Source: Hyphomonadaceae bacterium (GTDB taxonomy: Bacteria > Pseudomonadota > Alphaproteobacteria > Caulobacterales > Hyphomonadaceae). Taken from it: 64,000 nt of DNA. The notes below the pieces were generated by a model, which was not told the DNA's origin, did no database searches, and worked only from the letters and a program-made list of their open reading frames with translations. This document shows positions 51,266 to 59,488 of the stretch, piece by piece. The DNA is taken from assembly GCA_027485145.1 (NCBI GenBank), contig JAIXRO010000102.1, positions 1 through 64,000 on the forward strand. The letters run 5' to 3'. Position 1 is the stretch's first letter. Every line of letters begins with the position of its first letter. Made by a program: the position numbers and the translations under genes.

Positions 51266-53782
51266 TTAGAAGTCCAAGCCGAGCTTGAGGTACCATTCAC
51301 GTGGACGGCTGTACGTGCCGTAGAACTGGCCACCGGCAATCTGTGCCTGACCCGTCACAAGATAACGCTCATCCGTGATGTTGGTCATGCCCGCTGTCAC
51401 GTCCCAGCTATTACCCGACTTGTAGGTAATGGAACCATTGAGCATGTCCGTGGATGGACGCTGAAGCAGAAACGCCCGTTCAGTGTCGTTCCAGAGGCTG
51501 GACGTACGGGTATAGTCTGCAAGCAGAACAACCTTACCTTCACCAACCGCGAGTTCGTAACGTGGGCTGATGTTAAACTTCCACTTTGGTGTCTTGGGCA
51601 AGTCTGCACCCGGGAACACGCCAGCCTGGAAGGGGTTCGCAGCGACCTGTGCACCGGGGAGGACGGACGTATACTTGGAGTCCGTAAACCCGACGGAGGC
51701 GTTGATGAGGAACCCATCGGCAGGCGCCGCTGTCAGTTCCACTTCAAAGCCCTTGATCCGAGCGTCACCGGCATTTTGAATGGTTGGTGATACGCCCTGC
51801 TGGAAGTTCAACTGAATTCCAGCATACTTCGTTGTGAAGACGGCGGCATTCAATTGCAGCTTGCGGTCGATGAGAGTCGATTTGACGCCCACTTCCCACG
51901 TAGTTGCCTTTTCCTCGTCAAAATCAGGTGCCGTTGGCAGAGGGTTGGAAAGGCGGGTGGTCCAGCCACCCGTCTTATAGCCCTTTGACCAGCTGGCATA
52001 GGTCATCACGTCGTCGCTTGGATGGTATTGCAGACCAACCTTTGGCGAGAAGTTGTTGAACGACTTCTTCTGAGTGCCAGCGATGTAATAGCGAAGTGGC
52101 TGGCCAGCATTTGGGAAGCCTGCGGCGATGCGGCACGCGTCCGAGATCGTTGGGTTGATGGACGCGCAAGGCGGCACACCAACCTGATTGAGGATCTTGT
52201 ACGTCAGGCCGTTTGCGTCGGACTGAAAGCCTTCAAAGAGCTTGTTTTCATGCGTGTAGCGACCGCCGACGGAGATGCCGATCTGTTCGGTCGGCCGATA
52301 GTCGACCTGACCAAAGAAGGCGTAGTTTTTGGTCGAAAGGTCATTCGGACCATCCACCTGCAACAGACCTTCGGCGAACGTCACATAATCATGAAGGTCG
52401 CCTGCTTCCTTGAAGTAATAGGCACCAAGGACGTAGTTCAGCTTCTTGTCCATCGCGGAACCGTTCAGCTGGAGTTCCTGGCTGAACTGATACTGGTTCA
52501 TGGTGAAGCTGGTGTGCAGGAAGTTGAGCGGCGAGCCGTCAATATCCATGCCGACGTTCCAGTGGAGTTCCCGATAGGCCGTAATCGACTTGAGGAGTAC
52601 GTCGTCGCTCAGGTCGACTTCGATGGTGCCAGCACCGCCATAAGACTTCAGCTTGGAATAGTTGTTTCCATTGGCATAGCTGGTGTCGATGTCGCTCGTG
52701 ACAAAACGATTGTCATAAGGCAGCCGATTGTTGGAAGGATTTGCATCGGTATTGACGCCAAACACCGTCGGATTGTCGAAAATGGTGTTCAGACCGCCGA
52801 TACCGCCAAGATATGCGAAGGAAGGTGGGCCGCCACCGCAGGTTGTGGTGTCACCCGGAGCCGCAATCGTGCCCTGAATGGCGCAGTTATAGGTGCCGGC
52901 AAAGACCGCCGGGGTCGTCGCAATCAAGCGGTTGGCGAGCTGGGACTGGTCAATGTTGGAATAGTCGCCGGTCAACGTCACACGGATGGAGCCGCCATTG
53001 TCGTACTTCACCTTGCCACGCAGGTTCCAGCTGTTGTCGCCGCCTTCGCTGCCGAGGCCGATATTGTCGTAACCAGCGGCTTTGTAGTTTGTGATCGGGG
53101 TAGAGGCGAAGTTTGAGGCACCCGGGAATGCGATGCGCTTAAGGTAGCCGTTGCGGTTCTTTGTTGAGAAAGCAACCGATGAGCTAAGCGATTCACTCAA
53201 AGGCAAATCAACCGTGCCACGCGTCTGGATCAGGCCGAACTTGCCGACAGTCAGATCCCCCTTGAAGCGGAACTCTTTACCGGGATCGTGCGTGACGATC
53301 GAGATGGCGCCACCAATGGTGTTGCGGCCAAAGAGAGTGCCTTGCGGACCCTTCAAGACTTCGATGCGCTCTACGTCTGGCAAATCCTGGTTCGCGCCGA
53401 CGGAACGGGCGAGGTAAACGCCATCAAGATAGATGCCGACGCCGGGATCGATGTTGAACGCAAAGTCATTGGCGCCGATGCCGCGGATATAGGCGGAAAG
53501 AACGGCGGACGATCCAGAAAACGGCGTGCCAGCGTCCAAAGTCACATTTGGCGAGATGTTAGACAGCGAAGCCACGCTGGTGACAGCACGCTCCGACAGG
53601 GCTTCGGCAGTGAAGGCCGAAATGGCGATTGGAACATCCTGAACGTTTTCAGCGCGCTTCTGAGCGGTGACAACGATTTCGGCGATACCGCCCTCGTCTG
53701 ACTGAGCTTCTTGCGCAAAAGCCGGCAACGCAACTGTAGAGCACAGAGCGGTGGCGGCGAGGGCTGTGAACTTAAGCTTCAT
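51266..53782 (-). CDS. TonB-dependent outer-membrane receptor
   Basis: An 838-residue receptor: signal peptide (KFTALAATALCSTVALPAFAQ), TonB box region (IAEIVVTAQKRAENVQDVPIAI), plug with IEVLKGPQGTLFGRNTIGGA, barrel ending in YLKLGLDF. Outer-membrane uptake of an aromatic dimer or acid is likely from context. ATG 53782 follows GGAAGGGG. Upstream are two ACTCACGCG repeats 21 bases apart and an AraC gene, so it is probably AraC-activated. It resembles the first receptor in domain plan but is a different sequence. Confidence 0.95.
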   Translation of the reverse strand: MKLKFTALAATALCSTVALPAFAQEAQSDEGGIAEIVVTAQKRAENVQDVPIAISAFTAEALSERAVTSVASLSNISPNVTLDAGTPFSGSSAVLSAYIRGIGANDFAFNIDPGVGIYLDGVYLARSVGANQDLPDVERIEVLKGPQGTLFGRNTIGGAISIVTHDPGKEFRFKGDLTVGKFGLIQTRGTVDLPLSESLSSSVAFSTKNRNGYLKRIAFPGASNFASTPITNYKAAGYDNIGLGSEGGDNSWNLRGKVKYDNGGSIRVTLTGDYSNIDQSQLANRLIATTPAVFAGTYNCAIQGTIAAPGDTTTCGGGPPSFAYLGGIGGLNTIFDNPTVFGVNTDANPSNNRLPYDNRFVTSDIDTSYANGNNYSKLKSYGGAGTIEVDLSDDVLLKSITAYRELHWNVGMDIDGSPLNFLHTSFTMNQYQFSQELQLNGSAMDKKLNYVLGAYYFKEAGDLHDYVTFAEGLLQVDGPNDLSTKNYAFFGQVDYRPTEQIGISVGGRYTHENKLFEGFQSDANGLTYKILNQVGVPPCASINPTISDACRIAAGFPNAGQPLRYYIAGTQKKSFNNFSPKVGLQYHPSDDVMTYASWSKGYKTGGWTTRLSNPLPTAPDFDEEKATTWEVGVKSTLIDRKLQLNAAVFTTKYAGIQLNFQQGVSPTIQNAGDARIKGFEVELTAAPADGFLINASVGFTDSKYTSVLPGAQVAANPFQAGVFPGADLPKTPKWKFNISPRYELAVGEGKVVLLADYTRTSSLWNDTERAFLLQRPSTDMLNGSITYKSGNSWDVTAGMTNITDERYLVTGQAQIAGGQFYGTYSRPREWYLKLGLDF

Positions 53783-53831
53783 GGCAAATCCCCTTCCTGA
53801 ATAACCTGCCGATATAATTCCGACAGTTTCG

Positions 53832-53868
53832 AAGACCGGAGTATGCGACGATTGCCTAAACCGGTCTT
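53832..53868. promoter_or_regulatory. AAGACCGG...CCGGTCTT inverted repeat
   Basis: Perfect 8-base arms with a 21-base spacer, inside the leader of the TonB receptor and next to the ACTCACGCG direct repeats. Could be an operator or a leader hairpin. Confidence 0.4.
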
Positions 53869-53870
53869 GC

Positions 53871-53900
53871 ACTCACGCGCATCCAGTTAGGACTCACGCG
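53871..53900. promoter_or_regulatory. direct repeats ACTCACGCG, 21 bases apart: AraC-type site
   Basis: ACTCACGCG at 53871-53879 and 53892-53900. The 21-base period, two helical turns, is the classical arrangement for AraC-family dimers. It lies between the araC-type gene (ends 53908) and the TonB receptor start (53782), in the right place to activate the receptor. Confidence 0.65.
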
Positions 53901-53907
53901 AAGCAAA

Positions 53908-54840
53908 TTAGTTATGCTCTCTCCAATGCCGCGGTGTCGTGCCGAATCTTTGGCGAAAACACCTAGTGAAATATGCACTGTCATTAAAACCAGTGGCATA
54001 GGCGACATCAGTGATGCTGTGGCTTCGGTCCAATCCCAGTTTTTCGGCAGCCTTTTGAAGCCTGCGGTCGAGAATATAGGCGCTTGGGGTTGTGCCCATT
54101 GCCGCAAAAACATTTTGCACGGTGCGCAATGAAACGCCCAGTTCTGAAGCGATCATACCCGTTTTGAGTTCCGGGTCGCTCAATGACGCCTCGATCAGGG
54201 ACATCACTCTATCGCGCGTCCCTTTTGGGGTGACCAAGGATGAGCCTGAGCCTTTTACCGCAATAGCAAGAAGATCGAGGAAGACATTGGCGATGCCCTC
54301 CTGCCAATCCGGGTCGGCGTTGCTCTGGTCCCCTTGTTCCCACAACGACAGGAGGAAATCATGGACGAGCCGCGTTCCCGGCGCCGAGCCTGCAATCGTT
54401 CGACACAGATGATCTTCAATATTGGGGAGCCGCGAAGAAAGGGCCGCGCGCGACATCTCCACAACCAGCATTTCATTGCGATCCGACAGGTCGGTGAAAT
54501 AGGCGTCTGCCGCATAGCACAATGTGAGATCACCTGACGCCAGTTCCGCCTCACGCTGCCACTGGCCGTTGAGGGAATGGCCCCTGTGCTGCAGGTGGAA
54601 GATGATCCGATCTGGGCGTTCGATCACGCCGTCTTTCCAGCGTTGAACCCGGGCCTGCTGAGAAACAGGGCGGATCATGGTGAGATCACCCAATTGCCAA
54701 CGCGACATATTGGCGGAAAAGTTATCTGAGGTTGAATCAATGGCAAGGCCGGAAAAGGTTTCGCTTGTCACGCGATTCCAGAAATCCAGTCTTTCGGGAG
54801 GAGAAACGCTGTCTGTGGCAAATCGCTCAATCAGGCTCAT
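53908..54840 (-). CDS. AraC-family transcriptional regulator
   Basis: A 310-residue activator. The N-terminal AraC_binding_2-type domain (residues about 20-190; FWNRVTSETFSGLAID, LQHRGHSLNGQW) probably binds an aromatic ligand, and the C-terminal double HTH (about 205-308) has VSLRTVQNVFAAMGTTPSAYILDRRL and ITDVAYATGFNDSAYFTRCFRQRFGTTP. The layout is that of FeaR/XylS-like regulators. Upstream of the TonB receptor on the same strand, with 21-base-spaced repeats between them, so that receptor is the likely target. Confidence 0.92.
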   Translation of the reverse strand: MSLIERFATDSVSPPERLDFWNRVTSETFSGLAIDSTSDNFSANMSRWQLGDLTMIRPVSQQARVQRWKDGVIERPDRIIFHLQHRGHSLNGQWQREAELASGDLTLCYAADAYFTDLSDRNEMLVVEMSRAALSSRLPNIEDHLCRTIAGSAPGTRLVHDFLLSLWEQGDQSNADPDWQEGIANVFLDLLAIAVKGSGSSLVTPKGTRDRVMSLIEASLSDPELKTGMIASELGVSLRTVQNVFAAMGTTPSAYILDRRLQKAAEKLGLDRSHSITDVAYATGFNDSAYFTRCFRQRFGTTPRHWREHN

Positions 54841-54876
54841 GTGATCCTCCTAGAAGGGTTCAAGACTTTGCGGAGA

Positions 54877-56118
54877 TCATGCAATTGCGGGCGACCCAGC
54901 TTGTTTCCGGCGCGCAAGCACCCGGGGCGCTGTTTCCCGAAGGCCAAGGCCAACGATGGCGGCAAGGATTGTTAGGCCAAGCATCAACCACATGACGGCG
55001 GAACGGCCATACACGTCGGACAACATGCCTGCTGCGAAGGGGCTCAGCACGCCGCCCAAAACCTCGCCAATGCCCATGACGATGCCGGTCAGAGATGCCG
55101 TAAGGCGCGGATCGACCGACTCGGACGGGATGGTCGCCATAAAGATAGGGAACACGCCATTGAGCGCCCAGCCAAAGAAGAAGATCGCGGCCAGCACCCA
55201 TGTGCTCCCTGTGAAGAACATCGCGCCGAGCGGGAGAATGACACCCAGCAATGAGAAGCCGACAATCGACGCTTTGCGCCCGATATGATCGGAGAGTGCC
55301 GCCACCGCAAAGCTTCCGATACCCGCTGAAATGCCGAGCGTGGCCATTAGCCACTTCGTCGTGTCTGGATCAAAGCCGCGGTCATTGGTCAGGTAGAGCG
55401 GCATGAACGCCCAGCAGCAGACCAGATAAGACACCAGCAGCACGGAGATGACCGAGCAGAGCTGCACGTTTCGATCTGCAAAGGCTTCCTTCATCGTTGC
55501 TTTGGGGGCGTCGCCTGCCTGAAAGGTTTCCCGCGCCGGCTCTTTAACGAAGAACCAGATAATGGCGGCGCTGATCAGGCCAGGCGCTGCTGCCAGAAAG
55601 AATGCATCGCGCCAGCCATAAGCCAGGGCGACCGGAATAAGGATGAGGGGCGCGGCTGCAGAGCCAAGAACATTTGATCCAAGGTTCTGGCCGACACCCA
55701 TCGCAAGTCCGCGTTTGTCTTCGTCGACTTCGGCCGCAATGATTGAATGGCTGACGGGCATCACGCCGCCTTCAGCAGCGCCCATCAGGAGGCGCGCACC
55801 AAGCAGCATGAAGAAGGACGTCGCGAGCCCGGAAACGAAGGAGCAAAGGCAAAATGCGATCGTTGCGACAACGATGACTGGTTTGCGCGATCCAAGCTTA
55901 TCGGAAATGCGGCCGACCAGAAATCCGGCGATGGCCCATGTCAAAGAAAGCCCGGACGACAACATGCCCACCTGCGTGTCACTGAGTTGCAGGTCCGGCT
56001 GGACGAAAGGCATCAGGAAGTTGAGCGCGTTCCTATCAAAAAACAGGATGCCGAAATTGAGACTTAGAATGCCAACTAAGAAGGCCTGATAGGCGCCGGA
56101 CCGGCGGGTTCGTGTCAT
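54877..56118 (-). CDS. MFS transporter, ACS-type
   Basis: A 413-residue anion:cation-symporter-like MFS protein: first helix FLVGILSLNFGILFFDRNALNF, loop RISDKLGSRKP, second half with SDHIGRKA. Transport of an organic or aromatic acid is likely. GGAGAG lies about six bases before ATG 56118, so the extra six residues of the longer frame are left out. A TTTACATACAAAT motif lies upstream on its strand. Genes for AraC and the TonB receptor follow downstream. Confidence 0.9.
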   Translation of the reverse strand: MTRTRRSGAYQAFLVGILSLNFGILFFDRNALNFLMPFVQPDLQLSDTQVGMLSSGLSLTWAIAGFLVGRISDKLGSRKPVIVVATIAFCLCSFVSGLATSFFMLLGARLLMGAAEGGVMPVSHSIIAAEVDEDKRGLAMGVGQNLGSNVLGSAAAPLILIPVALAYGWRDAFFLAAAPGLISAAIIWFFVKEPARETFQAGDAPKATMKEAFADRNVQLCSVISVLLVSYLVCCWAFMPLYLTNDRGFDPDTTKWLMATLGISAGIGSFAVAALSDHIGRKASIVGFSLLGVILPLGAMFFTGSTWVLAAIFFFGWALNGVFPIFMATIPSESVDPRLTASLTGIVMGIGEVLGGVLSPFAAGMLSDVYGRSAVMWLMLGLTILAAIVGLGLRETAPRVLARRKQAGSPAIA

Positions 56119-56160
56119 TCGGATCTCTCCTGTCATGCCTCCTGTTTTTGGACGGAGGTC

Positions 56161-56173
56161 ATTTGTATGTAAA
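56161..56173 (-). promoter_or_regulatory. CATACAAA-core motif before MFS gene
   Basis: Reads TTTACATACAAAT on the - strand, 43 bases upstream of the MFS start. Same CATACAAA core as at 5038, 20390 and 40763; operator function inferred. Confidence 0.45.
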
Positions 56174-56206
56174 GCAAACAGATTACTTCAAGAATTGCAA
56201 TGGCTT

Positions 56207-56746
56207 TTAGCCGAACGGACGAACGGGATCGCTGCCGTCCCAGTTTTGCGATGCGGCCCAAAAGCGTGTGAAGACTTCGTCCATGCCTTGTGTTGCGGGA
56301 ATAAGTTCCAGAAAACCGGGGTCATTCTCGCCATTGTCGAGATAGGCAACGGCGCCGCCCGTCGGCACGCCGGCGCGGAAGGCAATTTCATAGCCCTTGG
56401 CCCGATAGGCGGCGATCTCCGCGTCAACGTCGGTGACGGCGAGTCCAAGATGGTGAAATCCATAGCCGCGCTGATCAACTGTTTCCTTGTACACTGATGG
56501 GTGGTCATCGAGCGGCTGGATCAGTTCGATGCACATGGAGCCTACAAAGCCCATCGCAATCGCGACGTCCGCCGTTGATTTCTGGCCGCGATAGACATGG
56601 TCGTCCGACAGAAAATGATCGAGCAGGAACCAAGGGCCCGTCTGCGCCGACTTTACCCACCAGTCGATGGCAGCGTGAATATCCTTCACCACATAAGCGG
56701 TTTGGATGATGCGGCCGATATCCTGTCCGAAACCTAATTTGGTCAT
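56207..56746 (-). CDS. VOC-family protein (methylmalonyl-CoA epimerase/glyoxalase-like)
   Basis: A 179-residue VOC-fold protein: IIQTAYVVKDIHAAIDWWV opens the first module, CIELIQPL carries the first-module acid, GFHHLGLAVTDVDAEIAAYRAKG begins the second, FLELIPA ends it. The second-module metal His (HHLG) and Glu (FLELI) are visible. Substrate unknown; possible isomerase or dioxygenase. Its ATG overlaps the stop of the alpha/beta hydrolase (ATGA). Confidence 0.85.
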   Translation of the reverse strand: MTKLGFGQDIGRIIQTAYVVKDIHAAIDWWVKSAQTGPWFLLDHFLSDDHVYRGQKSTADVAIAMGFVGSMCIELIQPLDDHPSVYKETVDQRGYGFHHLGLAVTDVDAEIAAYRAKGYEIAFRAGVPTGGAVAYLDNGENDPGFLELIPATQGMDEVFTRFWAASQNWDGSDPVRPFG

Positions 56747-57477
56747 GCTTCAATCTCCGCTGCGATTTTCAAAAGTGCGTCCGCCAATTCACGCGGGCGG
56801 GACAGGAAAGGGCTATGGTCCGCATCAAGCGATGTGACGGAGAGGCAGGGCTGTAGGCTCTGCATCATGCGTTGATCGCTGATGGGAATGGTCTTGTCGT
56901 GCACGCACTCAATGTAATGCCGCGGAACAGAGCCATAGCGCGCCTGAGACAAGTTTAGCTCTGTCAACCGGGGTTGGTCTGGCTCGGCAATGAGGCGGTC
57001 AAAAGCCTTCTCAACCAGATCGGGCGGAGAAATCTGCGCGAACACAGGTGCCGCGTGGCTGCGATCAATGATTGTGGCAATCCCTGATGGATGGGGTTGG
57101 ACGAGTGCCCGAAAGGCGGGATTGGGTTCTGCGCGGTCCCGCCATTGCTCCCGCGACATACCGGATGGCAGCATCATGGCGCAAATATAGACGAGAGCGG
57201 CGATGTCTTTGGGGATGCGCTCCGCCGTTTCGCTCAGCACCAGTCCGCCGCGGCTATGTCCGCATAGGATGACGGGCTTCACGGCTGAAATGCAAAGATC
57301 CGAGACATAATCCGCCCAGTTGGCGAGGGTGGCCGCGGCGAGTTCCTCGTCGGTCCCGCCCATACCCGGCAGGTCCGGTGCGATGACAGTGTGGCCTTCA
57401 GCCTCAAGCATGGGCTGAATCAGTTCAAAGCTCCAACCGCCATGCCAAGCTCCGTGGATGAGAATGAACGTCGCCAT
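56743..57477 (-). CDS. alpha/beta hydrolase
   Basis: A 244-residue alpha/beta hydrolase: FILIHGAWHGGWSFE, nucleophile Ser in CGHSRGG, HYIECVHDKTIP (acid region) and DADHSPFLSRP (His). The style is that of salicylate-esterase/hydroxynitrile-lyase-like proteins. It starts one base into the stop of the zinc-type reductase (TGATG) and overlaps the VOC gene, so the three are one translational unit. Substrate unknown. Confidence 0.88.
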   Translation of the reverse strand: MATFILIHGAWHGGWSFELIQPMLEAEGHTVIAPDLPGMGGTDEELAAATLANWADYVSDLCISAVKPVILCGHSRGGLVLSETAERIPKDIAALVYICAMMLPSGMSREQWRDRAEPNPAFRALVQPHPSGIATIIDRSHAAPVFAQISPPDLVEKAFDRLIAEPDQPRLTELNLSQARYGSVPRHYIECVHDKTIPISDQRMMQSLQPCLSVTSLDADHSPFLSRPRELADALLKIAAEIEA

Positions 57478-58493
57478 CAGAGCGTGATCACCGTCTTTCC
57501 AAACAGTTCGGGTGAAGACTGATAGGAGAAGGCGGCCTTGGCATCTTCCATAGCAAACGTCCGATCCACCACCGGCTTGATCTTGTGCGCATCAATGAAC
57601 GCATTCAGCCGCTCGGCCATGCCACGCGAGCCCACGAAAATTCCGCGCATGCTGGCCCATTTGAACATGAGGGCGCGAGGGGAGGTGTCGCCCTCACGCG
57701 TCAGAACGCCGATGAGAGACACTTCGCCACCAACGGCAACCGCCTGTATTGATTGCGCGAGCGTGCCCGCGCCACCGACTTCGACGACATGGTCGATGCC
57801 CTTGCCGCCGTTGAGCCGAACTGCCTCCGCACCCCAATTGGCTGTGGTGCGGTAGTTGATGGTGTGATCTGCGCCGAGCGCCGATGCGCGGGCCATTTTG
57901 TCATCAGACGATGACGTTGCGACAACTGTCGCCCCAGCCGCCTTTGCAATTTGAAGCGCGAGTAGAGAGACGCCGCCCGTCCCAAGAACAAGAACGCTAT
58001 CGCCAGCCTTGGTTGGCTGGGGGCCTTCCATCAGCGCGTTCCAAGCGGTGACGCCCGCACAGGGAAGGGTGGCGGCTTCCTCAAAGCTCAGCGTCTTTGC
58101 GATATGCACCACGCCGGCCTCTGGAAGTACGACATATTCCGCCAGCATCCCGTCGATGGGCGCCGCGCCTAAGGCCTGACCGACCGCCGCGGTTGGCGGG
58201 CCATCATCCCAATTCTGAAAGAATGTTCCGGCGACACGGTCGCCGGCTTTAAAGCGGGTTACGCCAGCGCCAACGCTTACAACTTCGCCGGCACCGTCGG
58301 ACAGCAAAATGACATCCTGAGAGGCCTTGCCCCCCGCATAAAGGCCCTGTGGGATCAATTGATCTCGGAAATTGATGGAGCAGGCACGGACGCGAATGAG
58401 GACTTGGCCTGCGCCGGGCGTCGGCGTCTCCCGCTCAACCAAATGCAAATCACCCAGTGAGGATGCGCCCGCACTCAAAACCCACGCCTTCAT
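57477..58493 (-). CDS. medium-chain NAD(P)-dependent alcohol dehydrogenase / quinone reductase-like
   Basis: A 338-residue MDR protein with GroES-like N-domain (RVRACSINFRDQLIPQG) and Rossmann domain (VLVLGTGGVSLLALQIAKAAGA). The Cys/His zinc ligands of true alcohol dehydrogenases are missing, so it is closer to quinone oxidoreductases or enoyl reductases. ATG 58493 follows GAGGAG. First in a three-gene unit with hydrolase and VOC genes, downstream of an IclR gene that may control it. Confidence 0.88.
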   Translation of the reverse strand: MKAWVLSAGASSLGDLHLVERETPTPGAGQVLIRVRACSINFRDQLIPQGLYAGGKASQDVILLSDGAGEVVSVGAGVTRFKAGDRVAGTFFQNWDDGPPTAAVGQALGAAPIDGMLAEYVVLPEAGVVHIAKTLSFEEAATLPCAGVTAWNALMEGPQPTKAGDSVLVLGTGGVSLLALQIAKAAGATVVATSSSDDKMARASALGADHTINYRTTANWGAEAVRLNGGKGIDHVVEVGGAGTLAQSIQAVAVGGEVSLIGVLTREGDTSPRALMFKWASMRGIFVGSRGMAERLNAFIDAHKIKPVVDRTFAMEDAKAAFSYQSSPELFGKTVITL

Positions 58494-58589
58494 TTCGATC
58501 TCCTCATTCGACAAAAATTGCTCGGCGCAATCGGTGCGAGTTCGCTCCGTTCAAAGCAAGAGAATTTGATTTCGTTTGATGAAATCTGG

Positions 58590-59384
58590 CTAGTTGGCCT
58601 CTACGGCTTGGCCAATGCGATCAGCGATCCCCTTAAGCGTTTCCAGATGACGGGAGACCACGTCTTCGACACGGACGCGTTTGCTCGGCCAAGTGACATT
58701 GAGCGCGGCTATTGCGTGGCCGTTGGCCATAATGGCGACGGCAATGGACGTCTTGCCATCGCGTAGCACCATTTGTTTGCCGCGATCCTGCCAGGGATGA
58801 TGTGGTTCCCGCATCGAATAGCCGCGCGTGCGGGTCTCTGCGATGATGTTGTCGAGTAACTCGCGCTCGTCTGGCGTCGCCGTTTCCGGCTGCAGGCGAA
58901 CGATAATCGCCTCGCGCTCCCGGGCGTCGCAGGCGGACAGATATGCCCGTCCGGTTGCGGTGTGCAAATAGCTTAGTTTGACCCCGACAGGCCCCAGAAT
59001 AGCGGCATCAAAGCGGGCAAGTGGGCTATTTGTTTCAATGATTTCGACATGGTCCATACGGGGGACAGCAAGGATAGACGGCCAGACGACACGCTCACTC
59101 AACTCGACCATAAAGGGTGAGGCGATCTCAGCCAGCCGATCGGTCACATCTGATCGGGAACTCGGTGCAGCCAGCGCCGTCGACAGATAGGCGCCATCGG
59201 CAAGGCGCTGCCAGACGAGACCGCGCGATGAGAGCGTGACAAGCAAACGCAAAAGCGTGGCCTTCGCCAACCCAAGGCGCAAATGGAGCTCATGCAGGCT
59301 GATGCCGCCACTCTTTTGCACTTCAAGCAAGACGTCGATCCCGCGTTCCAAGGCGCGGATTGATTTGACCTTCCGATCGATCAT
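58590..59384 (-). CDS. IclR-family transcriptional regulator
   Basis: A 264-residue IclR protein. N-terminal winged helix (ALERGIDVLLEVQKSGGISLHELHLRLGLAKATLLRLLVTLSSRGLV, residues about 8-55), then the IclR effector domain. Start MIDRKVKS at 59384 fits the family's usual length; a GTG 20 codons upstream lacks a Shine-Dalgarno. Divergent from the carboxylase operon at 59489 and upstream of the reductase operon, so it could control both. GAATTTGATT occurs on both sides of the gene. Confidence 0.9.
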   Translation of the reverse strand: MIDRKVKSIRALERGIDVLLEVQKSGGISLHELHLRLGLAKATLLRLLVTLSSRGLVWQRLADGAYLSTALAAPSSRSDVTDRLAEIASPFMVELSERVVWPSILAVPRMDHVEIIETNSPLARFDAAILGPVGVKLSYLHTATGRAYLSACDAREREAIIVRLQPETATPDERELLDNIIAETRTRGYSMREPHHPWQDRGKQMVLRDGKTSIAVAIMANGHAIAALNVTWPSKRVRVEDVVSRHLETLKGIADRIGQAVEAN

Positions 59385-59420
59385 GGCAAAACCTGTTTCA
59401 CGCGGTGCAATTAGCCGCTC

Positions 59421-59457
59421 GAATTTGATTAGGCAATCGTGCACGAATGTGAAACAT
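59421..59457. promoter_or_regulatory. IclR-carboxylase divergent promoter region with repeats
   Basis: GAATTTGATT at 59421-59430 recurs at 58562-58571 downstream of iclR, and ATGT-GAA-ACAT (59447-59457) is an 11-base inverted repeat. Both are candidate IclR sites; evidence is positional only. Confidence 0.35.
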
Positions 59458-59488
59458 CGCGGCCCATAACGGAGAGGAAAGCGGAACC

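Noticed and set aside
59385-59444. Longer IclR start at GTG 59444
   Set aside because: No Shine-Dalgarno upstream and the extra 20 residues precede the usual family start; kept only as an alternative.
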